Assembly (NCBI GenBank): GCA_934177795.1
Contig: CAKPPS010000046.1
Location: 1 to 5,196 of the forward strand
Length of the DNA: 5,196 nucleotides
Direction: 5' to 3'
Source: an uncultured Clostridia bacterium
GTDB taxonomy: Bacteria > Bacillota > Clostridia > TANB77 > CAG-508
A model generated the notes under the pieces. It was not told the origin of the DNA, made no database searches, and saw only the letters and a list, made by a program, of their open reading frames with translations. Positions 1 to 3,740 of the stretch are shown here, in pieces. Made by a program: the position numbers and the translations under genes. Positions within the stretch are counted from its first letter, which is position 1. Every line of letters begins with the position of its first letter.

Positions 1-495
1 TATAGAGTAAAAGAGTTTCCTGAAACTGTAAAAAGAGAATATGAAGAAGGCCATTTTATTGCTAACCATACATATTCTCATAAAAATTCTAAACTCTACC
101 AAAGTAAAGATACTTTTTTAAACGAATTAAAATCTGCAGAAAATGCTATTTCTGAGGCAATTGGTGTATCCTACACTTCTCATCTATTTCGTTTTCCTAA
201 TGGTTCTAAAGGGACTTCATACTCAGGTAGCAAGAAAAAATGTATTCAATATTTAAAGGAAATAAATTATGGGTATGTAGATTGGAATGCTTTAAACCAA
301 GATTCTATTGGACATTATACTGCTTCCCAACTTCTTACTAATTTGAAAAAGAGTTGTAAAAATAAAGATAGTTTAGTTATACTAATGCATGATACTGCTG
401 ACGTAAGCAGATCCTACCTAGCACTTCAAGATTCTATAAAATTTTTAAAAAATGAAGGCTATACTTTTAAAACTTTTGAAGAATTTGTTAAATAG
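1..495 (+). CDS. Polysaccharide deacetylase (NodB homology domain), 5'-truncated
   Basis: The reading frame is open from the first base to a TAG at 493-495, giving 164 residues; the true start lies outside the window. Visible residues carry four of the five hallmark NodB/CE4 motifs: NHTYSH (residues 22-27; H23 and H27 would bind the metal), RFPNGS (64-69, the R-x-P-x-G motif), DW (94-95, in GYVDWNAL) and LVILMHDT (125-132, with the catalytic-type His-Asp). Motif 1 (usually TFDDG) must lie upstream. Enzymes of this family remove N- or O-acetyl groups from peptidoglycan, chitin-like glycans or xylan using a divalent metal, usually outside the cell. The substrate cannot be told here; a peptidoglycan or surface-glycan role is the usual one in Firmicutes. 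The gene converges on the minus-strand pilin-like genes and is followed within 2 bases by a palindrome array that should terminate it. Confidence 0.9.
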   Translation, partial: YRVKEFPETVKREYEEGHFIANHTYSHKNSKLYQSKDTFLNELKSAENAISEAIGVSYTSHLFRFPNGSKGTSYSGSKKKCIQYLKEINYGYVDWNALNQDSIGHYTASQLLTNLKKSCKNKDSLVILMHDTADVSRSYLALQDSIKFLKNEGYTFKTFEEFVK

Positions 496-496
496 C

Positions 497-530
497 AAAA
501 CGTCACAATTGGGAACGATTTCTAACTGAT
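497..530. repeat. Decayed extra copy of the palindromic element
   Basis: AAAACGTCACAATT at 497-510 is identical to the left arm of the palindrome at 1876-1920. The bases that follow (GGGAACGATTTCTAACTGAT) resemble a degraded loop and right arm: GGGAA for AGGAA, and ATTTCTAACTG for ATCCATAATTG. The element sits directly against the intact copy at 529-573. Its arm is also a perfect complement of that copy's right arm (558-571), so two left arms compete for one right arm in plus-strand RNA. Confidence 0.6.
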
Positions 531-573
531 AAAACGCCACAATTTTGGATTGTCCATAATTGTGACGTTTTAT
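529..573. terminator. Two-way terminator, palindrome copy 1
   Basis: The arms 529-544 and 558-573 are complementary over 16 bases except for one C/A pair, which becomes a G-U wobble in minus-strand RNA. Inside, TGGA (546-549) pairs with TCCA (553-556) around a 3-base loop. The plus-strand exit is followed by a T-rich run (574-587) and the minus-strand exit by TTTTATCAG. The element lies between a plus-strand gene ending at 495 and a minus-strand gene ending at 617, where a shared terminator is expected. Confidence 0.8.
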
Positions 574-616
574 TATTTTTTATATTTCATGTTTATAATT
601 AATCAATATTATATTC

Positions 617-1690
617 TTAATAATTTACTATATAGCCTTCTACTGTAGTTTCAGTTTTTCCACATGTCATATTATATCTTTCTATTGTAGAAGTAGTTTT
701 ATTACATACTTGAACAGAAGTAGTAGTTCCGTGTGTTTGTCCACTATTTGCTCCGCCATCACAAAGATATAATGTATTTCCACATCCTGAACATCTATAT
801 TCATATTCAGGTGTGCCATTATTATTTGTATATGGACCTCTTACTAAGTTATATGTACCACAAGTTCTATATTGATTTTGATAGCAAGATGCACTATGTG
901 AATGATAAACAGGTGCAGTATAACATTTTCCTCCTGATGAACTACTTCCTTCATGTTTATGATATTTTGTTGTTATTTGAATTGGTCCCTTTATTGTCTC
1001 TTGTTTTCTACCATACTTATCTAAAGTTAGAATATGTATATAATAGGTATTTGCTGCTTCTAACTTTACTTCTATATTGCTATTTGACATTTTTTCTGTA
1101 TACAGACTATCTTCTGTTCCTAGTTCTTCCTCTATTGTATTTATTATGTATTTACCTGATGTTATATTTTCTCCATTAACCTTTACGTTTGCATTTAATG
1201 TTGCCGGCAAATTAGTTTGTACTTTGTCTCCTGTCACCGTTACCGTTACTTTGTCTGGTTCTCTAATAATTTCATCTACTTTTCCTTCGTATTCTATTTT
1301 TATAGTCTTTCTATTTTCTATTGTTACCATATATGAATATTTATTATCTACTTCTATAATTCCTTTATCATCTGTAATTTTTTGTTTATCTGTTATTGTA
1401 TATGGTTCTATTTTTTCTTTTTCTAGTGTTTCAAAATATGTATCTATACTATAATCTCCTACCTGTTCTATATAGTCTGAACCTTTTACAATATCTAATT
1501 TTTCTCTTATATTCTCTATCGTATATGTTTCTTTAGTATTTTGAGCTTTCTTTATTAAGCCATTTTCGCCTAATAGTAAATGTATACTTATTCCAGCCAA
1601 AATAATTAAAACAATAATTGTTATCACCAATGCTATTAACGTAATTCCATTTTTATCTTTTAGTAATTTTATATTTTTTCTTTTTATCAT
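617..1690 (-). CDS. Pilin-like secreted protein A with Ig-like domain and Cys-rich C-terminus
   Basis: The 357-residue product starts with a basic leader of 15 residues ending in NG15, then a hydrophobic helix (16-40, ITLIALVITIIVLIILAGIS). This is the shape of a class III (type IV pilin or pseudopilin) signal, but the residue at +5 is Ala where classical pilins have Glu. Residues 41-145 form a charged stalk-like region. Residues about 146-238 resemble an Ig-like beta sandwich ending in ETIKGPI and align with proteins B and C. The tail (242-357) holds YHKHEG, GGKCY, YHSHSASCY, the CSGC pair (300-303) and eight Cys in all (256, 269, 277, 300, 303, 310, 329, 343). Two 14-residue repeats end it (CNKTTSTIERY and CGKTETTVEGY). 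The start is set by AAGGAGG 13 bases upstream. It has its own promoter and is a paralogue of B. Function is unknown; a surface or pseudopilus component is inferred. Confidence 0.82.
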   Translation of the reverse strand: MIKRKNIKLLKDKNGITLIALVITIIVLIILAGISIHLLLGENGLIKKAQNTKETYTIENIREKLDIVKGSDYIEQVGDYSIDTYFETLEKEKIEPYTITDKQKITDDKGIIEVDNKYSYMVTIENRKTIKIEYEGKVDEIIREPDKVTVTVTGDKVQTNLPATLNANVKVNGENITSGKYIINTIEEELGTEDSLYTEKMSNSNIEVKLEAANTYYIHILTLDKYGRKQETIKGPIQITTKYHKHEGSSSSGGKCYTAPVYHSHSASCYQNQYRTCGTYNLVRGPYTNNNGTPEYEYRCSGCGNTLYLCDGGANSGQTHGTTTSVQVCNKTTSTIERYNMTCGKTETTVEGYIVNY

Positions 1691-1703
1691 TTTTTTCTTT
1701 GGT

Positions 1704-1710
1704 CCTCCTT
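1704..1710 (-). promoter_or_regulatory. Ribosome binding site of gene A
   Basis: Minus-strand AAGGAGG lies 13 bases before the ATG at 1690, a longer gap than usual. No alternative in-frame ATG, GTG or TTG lies between it and the ATG, so this start is favoured. Confidence 0.75.
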
Positions 1711-1763
1711 ATGTTTATAATAGTGTATATTATGTATGTAGTTGTTACTATTCCTCTACTTTT

Positions 1764-1792
1764 ATTTTAACAAGCAGTTACTATAAAGTCAA
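1764..1792 (-). promoter_or_regulatory. Sigma-A-type promoter of gene A
   Basis: On the minus strand, TTGACT (-35, 1787-1792) and TAAAAT (-10, 1764-1769) are separated by 17 bases. TG two bases before the -10 box makes it an extended -10. The start of transcription is expected near 1757, giving a leader of about 67 bases. The same boxes and spacing occur before gene B. Confidence 0.8.
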
Positions 1793-1802
1793 TGTGATTT
1801 TT

Positions 1803-1819
1803 ATTACATTTTCGTTACA
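1803..1819 (-). promoter_or_regulatory. Phased direct repeats upstream of the gene A promoter
   Basis: ATTACA (1803-1808) and GTTACA (1814-1819), plus-strand reading, are direct repeats with an 11-base period. Ten bases separate the first from the -35 box. The same arrangement stands before gene B at the same distances. One-turn-phased direct repeats next to a -35 box are typical of sites for OmpR/PhoB-type response regulators; which regulator would bind here is unknown. Confidence 0.5.
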
Positions 1820-1831
1820 TTTAGTCCAATG

Positions 1832-1852
1832 TTGTAAAATAATGCAAATATT
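1832..1852. promoter_or_regulatory. Conserved upstream block (TTGTAAAA and TGCAAATATT)
   Basis: TTGTAAAA (1832-1839) and TGCAAATATT (1843-1852) recur at 3149-3156 and 3160-3169, with the same distance to the TTACA repeats (18 and 29 bases from the distal repeat). They may be part of an upstream activating region, or simply residual identity from the duplication. Confidence 0.35.
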
Positions 1853-1860
1853 CAAATAAA

Positions 1861-1876
1861 TAGTTATCCATAACTA
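1861..1876. repeat. Short perfect dyad TAGTTATCCATAACTA
   Basis: Seven-base arms TAGTTAT and ATAACTA flank CC. The dyad adjoins palindrome copy 2. The matching sequence beside copy 3 (around 3178-3194) no longer has the symmetry, so this may be chance, a small hairpin or a protein site. Confidence 0.4.
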
Positions 1877-1920
1877 TAAAACGTCACAATTAGGAATAAT
1901 CCATAATTGTGGCGTTTTAT
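1876..1920 (-). terminator. Terminator of gene B, palindrome copy 2
   Basis: Sixteen-base arms at 1876-1891 and 1905-1920 pair except at one T/G position, a wobble in plus-strand RNA and an A/C mismatch in minus-strand RNA. GGA (1893-1895) and TCC (1900-1902) can extend the hairpin inside. It begins 31 bases past the stop of gene B and precedes the gene A promoter region, so it should isolate the two units. Length (45 bases) and arm sequence match copy 1. Confidence 0.75.
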
Positions 1921-1951
1921 TAGTTTTTATATTTTAGGTTAATAGTTAATT

Positions 1952-3025
1952 TTAATAACTTATTGTGTAATTCTCTATTGTTGTTTCAGTTTTTCCACAA
2001 TTTAGTGAATAACTTTCAATTCCTTCTGATTCATAACTCTGTCCTTGCGTTTTTCCACATACAATTATAGTTTGAGTTGATGTAGTTGATGCTCCACATA
2101 TTCCACTTGGTCCATGACCAGAATGTCCACATGTCATACATACAAATGCTCCATTTTCCAAATATCGTCCATTATATGCACTACATTGACACGTACTTTG
2201 TACTGTCTTGGTAGAATAACAACTGCTTATATGAGTATGCACTTTATATACCGGAGTCGTATAGCATCCTCCTCCATTCGTAACATCTCCTATATGTGTA
2301 TGATAATTTGTGCTTACTATTATTGGTCCTTTTATAGTTTCTTGTTTTCTACCATACTTATCTAAAGTTAAAGTATGTATATAATAGCTATTTACTTCTT
2401 CTAATTTTATTTCAATATTACTATTTGATATTTGCTCTGTATATACACTATCTTCTGTTCCTATTTCTTCTGCAATAGTATTTATTATGTATTTACCTGA
2501 TGTTACATTTTTTTCATTAATTTTTATACTTGCATTTAATGTTACCGGTAAATTTGCTTGTTCTTTTTCCCCAGTTATAGTTATTGTTACTTCATCTGGC
2601 TCTCTTATAATTTCATCTATTTTTCCCTCGTATTCTATTTTTATATTATTACTTTCTATTATTGTTACTATATATGAATATTTGTTATCTACCTCTATAT
2701 TTCCTATACTGTCTGTCATCTTTTGTTTATTTGTTATTTTATATGGTTCTATTTTTTCTTTTTCTAGTGTTTCAAAATAAGTATCTATACTGCTATCTCC
2801 TTTTTGTTCTATATAATCTGAACCTTTTGCAATATCCAATTTTTCCTTTATAGCTTCTATTGTATGTGTTTCTTTAGTATTTTGTGCCTTTTTTATTAAA
2901 CCATTTTCTCCTAATAGTAAATTTATGCTTATTCCTGCTAAAATAATTAAAACAATAATTGTTATAACTAGTGCTAATAATGTTATACCTCTATTACTTT
3001 TACATAATTTATCGTATTTTTTCAT
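1952..3025 (-). CDS. Pilin-like secreted protein B, paralogue of A
   Basis: The 357-residue product has a 13-residue basic leader ending in RG13, then a hydrophobic helix (14-38), again a pilin-type signal with Ala rather than Glu at +5. Residues 39-143 match the stalk-like region of A at roughly four positions in five. Residues about 144-236 form the same Ig-like domain, ending ETIKGPI. The tail (240-357) starts YHTHIG and GGGCY, then diverges strongly from A, with a CQC pair (279-281), CMTCGHSGHG (296-305), C310 and two CGKT elements (323 and 343). The last residues (CGKTETTIENYTISY) return to near identity with A and C. AAGGAG ends 10 bases before the ATG, supporting the start. It has its own promoter and terminator. 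A surface-exposed or pseudopilus-like role is inferred; no catalytic motif is visible. Confidence 0.82.
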   Translation of the reverse strand: MKKYDKLCKSNRGITLLALVITIIVLIILAGISINLLLGENGLIKKAQNTKETHTIEAIKEKLDIAKGSDYIEQKGDSSIDTYFETLEKEKIEPYKITNKQKMTDSIGNIEVDNKYSYIVTIIESNNIKIEYEGKIDEIIREPDEVTITITGEKEQANLPVTLNASIKINEKNVTSGKYIINTIAEEIGTEDSVYTEQISNSNIEIKLEEVNSYYIHTLTLDKYGRKQETIKGPIIVSTNYHTHIGDVTNGGGCYTTPVYKVHTHISSCYSTKTVQSTCQCSAYNGRYLENGAFVCMTCGHSGHGPSGICGASTTSTQTIIVCGKTQGQSYESEGIESYSLNCGKTETTIENYTISY

Positions 3026-3035
3026 CTTTATTTTT

Positions 3036-3041
3036 CTCCTT
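3036..3041 (-). promoter_or_regulatory. Ribosome binding site of gene B
   Basis: Minus-strand AAGGAG stands 10 bases before the ATG at 3025 and fixes the start. Confidence 0.8.
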
Positions 3042-3080
3042 CTATTTATGTTTATCTTTTGTTATTGTTCTTCTATTTTT

Positions 3081-3109
3081 ATTTTACCAAGGTAATATTA
3101 TAAAGTCAA
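3081..3109 (-). promoter_or_regulatory. Sigma-A-type promoter of gene B
   Basis: On the minus strand, TTGACT (3104-3109) and TAAAAT (3081-3086) are separated by 17 bases. Both boxes and the spacer length match the gene A promoter, though much of the spacer sequence differs. Transcription should start near 3074, giving a leader of about 49 bases. Confidence 0.8.
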
Positions 3110-3119
3110 TATATATTAT

Positions 3120-3136
3120 GTTACATTTTTGTTACA
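3120..3136 (-). promoter_or_regulatory. Phased direct repeats upstream of the gene B promoter
   Basis: GTTACA at 3120-3125 and 3131-3136 is a perfect direct repeat with an 11-base period, ending 10 bases short of the -35 box. The same layout stands before gene A. Shared regulation of the two genes is inferred. Confidence 0.5.
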
Positions 3137-3195
3137 TAATATCGAATATTGTAAAAAGATGCAAATATTGCAACAAAAGGTTATCTTTATTCAAC

Positions 3196-3236
3196 AAAAC
3201 GGCACAATTATGGATAGTCCCTAATTGTGCCGTTTT
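3196..3236 (-). terminator. Terminator of the C-D operon, palindrome copy 3
   Basis: Perfect 15-base arms lie at 3196-3210 and 3222-3236, with an inner GGA/TCC pairing (3212-3214 with 3218-3220). It begins 9 bases past the stop of gene D. The arm reads AAAACGGCACAATT: the position that is T or C in the other copies is G here, and the opposite arm carries the matching C. A T-rich run follows in the minus direction. Confidence 0.8.
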
Positions 3237-3245
3237 TACTAATTA

Positions 3246-3713
3246 TTATTTTATTACGACTCTAAAATCATAAGCATTTGCATAATCTGATGTTACACTT
3301 GAATTTAATTGTTGTTTCTCTCCCGCTTTTAAATCTCCTACTATTCCTGCTATTGTTGTTAATTCATTTCCGTTTTTATCTAGTAATATTATATCTAGTA
3401 ACATTATATCTATATCTTTTCCTGTATCATTTTCTGCATCTGCCAATAATACTGATTGTCCATTTTGCATTGTTAACTGAATATTTCCTATTTTTAAGCC
3501 ATCTACTATTTTAGTTTCACTTAATTTTGTACTTGTGTTTAATTTTGTTCCATCTTCTAGTACTTGTACAAATTCTTCTACTACTTTATCTTCCTCTGTT
3601 GAGTCACTATTTACTTCTTTTCCTTTTCTATTTGTTATTATTGCTAATGTTGTTATTATTGCTATTGCCACTAATATTAATATTAGTAATCCTCTTTTTT
3701 CTTTCTTTTTCAT
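3246..3713 (-). CDS. Membrane-anchored small protein, FxLYD-like
   Basis: The 155-residue product has a short basic start (MKKKEKR), one membrane helix (about 8-27), an acidic linker (33-50) and an extracytoplasmic beta-rich domain (about 65-155). That domain has the layout of FxLYD-type domains: a strand with a polar A-x-x-x-N-D-T turn (91-97), hydrophobic strands around DIMLLDIILLDKNGNEL, a GDLKAGEKQQL turn (126-136) and a C-terminal A-Y-D-F-R-V-V strand. The family match is recalled from pattern, not searched, and the family has no firm function. AAGGAGG ends 9 bases before the ATG, confirming the start. It lies 27 bases after the stop of gene C with no room for a promoter, so it is cotranscribed with C and may help anchor, fold or export it. 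No Cys is present, unlike its neighbours. Confidence 0.78.
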   Translation of the reverse strand: MKKKEKRGLLILILVAIAIITTLAIITNRKGKEVNSDSTEEDKVVEEFVQVLEDGTKLNTSTKLSETKIVDGLKIGNIQLTMQNGQSVLLADAENDTGKDIDIMLLDIILLDKNGNELTTIAGIVGDLKAGEKQQLNSSVTSDYANAYDFRVVIK

Positions 3714-3722
3714 TTCTATTTT

Positions 3723-3729
3723 CCTCCTT
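3723..3729 (-). promoter_or_regulatory. Ribosome binding site of gene D
   Basis: Minus-strand AAGGAGG lies 9 bases before the ATG at 3713, inside the 27-base gap after gene C. Confidence 0.8.
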
Positions 3730-3740
3730 TAATTTATTTT

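Larger units (their letters stand above)
529..1875 (-). repeat. Tandem duplication, unit A (palindrome, gene A, promoter region)
   Basis: This stretch matches 1876-3195 in order and orientation: hairpin, 357-codon gene, promoter and upstream elements. Matching points are offset by 1347 bases at the hairpins, 1335 at the start codons and 1317 in the promoter block. Long exact nucleotide matches remain; for example, 1000-1029 equals 2341-2370. The two genes have diverged most in their Cys-rich ends. Confidence 0.8.
1876..3195 (-). repeat. Tandem duplication, unit B (palindrome, gene B, promoter region)
   Basis: This is the partner of 529-1875. The promoter block 3081-3169 aligns without gaps to 1764-1852, and the homology runs on into the adjoining palindromes 2 and 3. 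The two units are head-to-tail with no foreign sequence between them. Confidence 0.8.

Noticed and set aside
1196..1210. LPATL in protein A (residues 161-165; LPVTL in B) as a sortase signal
   Set aside because: It sits inside the Ig-like domain, nearly 200 residues from the C-terminus, with no hydrophobic segment or basic tail after it; C has LPIKL at the same place.
733..1454. Open frames on the plus strand across gene A (733-1179 and 1077-1454)
   Set aside because: They lie opposite a well-supported gene with signal, domains, RBS and promoter. Their products are Leu/Tyr/Ser-rich low-complexity strings typical of antisense AT-rich DNA, with no RBS.
497..3236. Palindrome copies as a CRISPR array
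   Set aside because: The copies lie more than 1.3 kb apart with genes between them, apart from the adjacent decayed copy, and no spacer pattern exists.
497..3236. Palindromes as ends of an insertion sequence
   Set aside because: No transposase is present between any pair and no clear target-site duplication was seen; each copy is a complete palindrome at a gene end.
2114..3273. Plus-strand open frames across gene B and its upstream region
   Set aside because: These are shadow frames with no ribosome binding site or recognisable domain; one runs through the promoter and the terminator palindrome.
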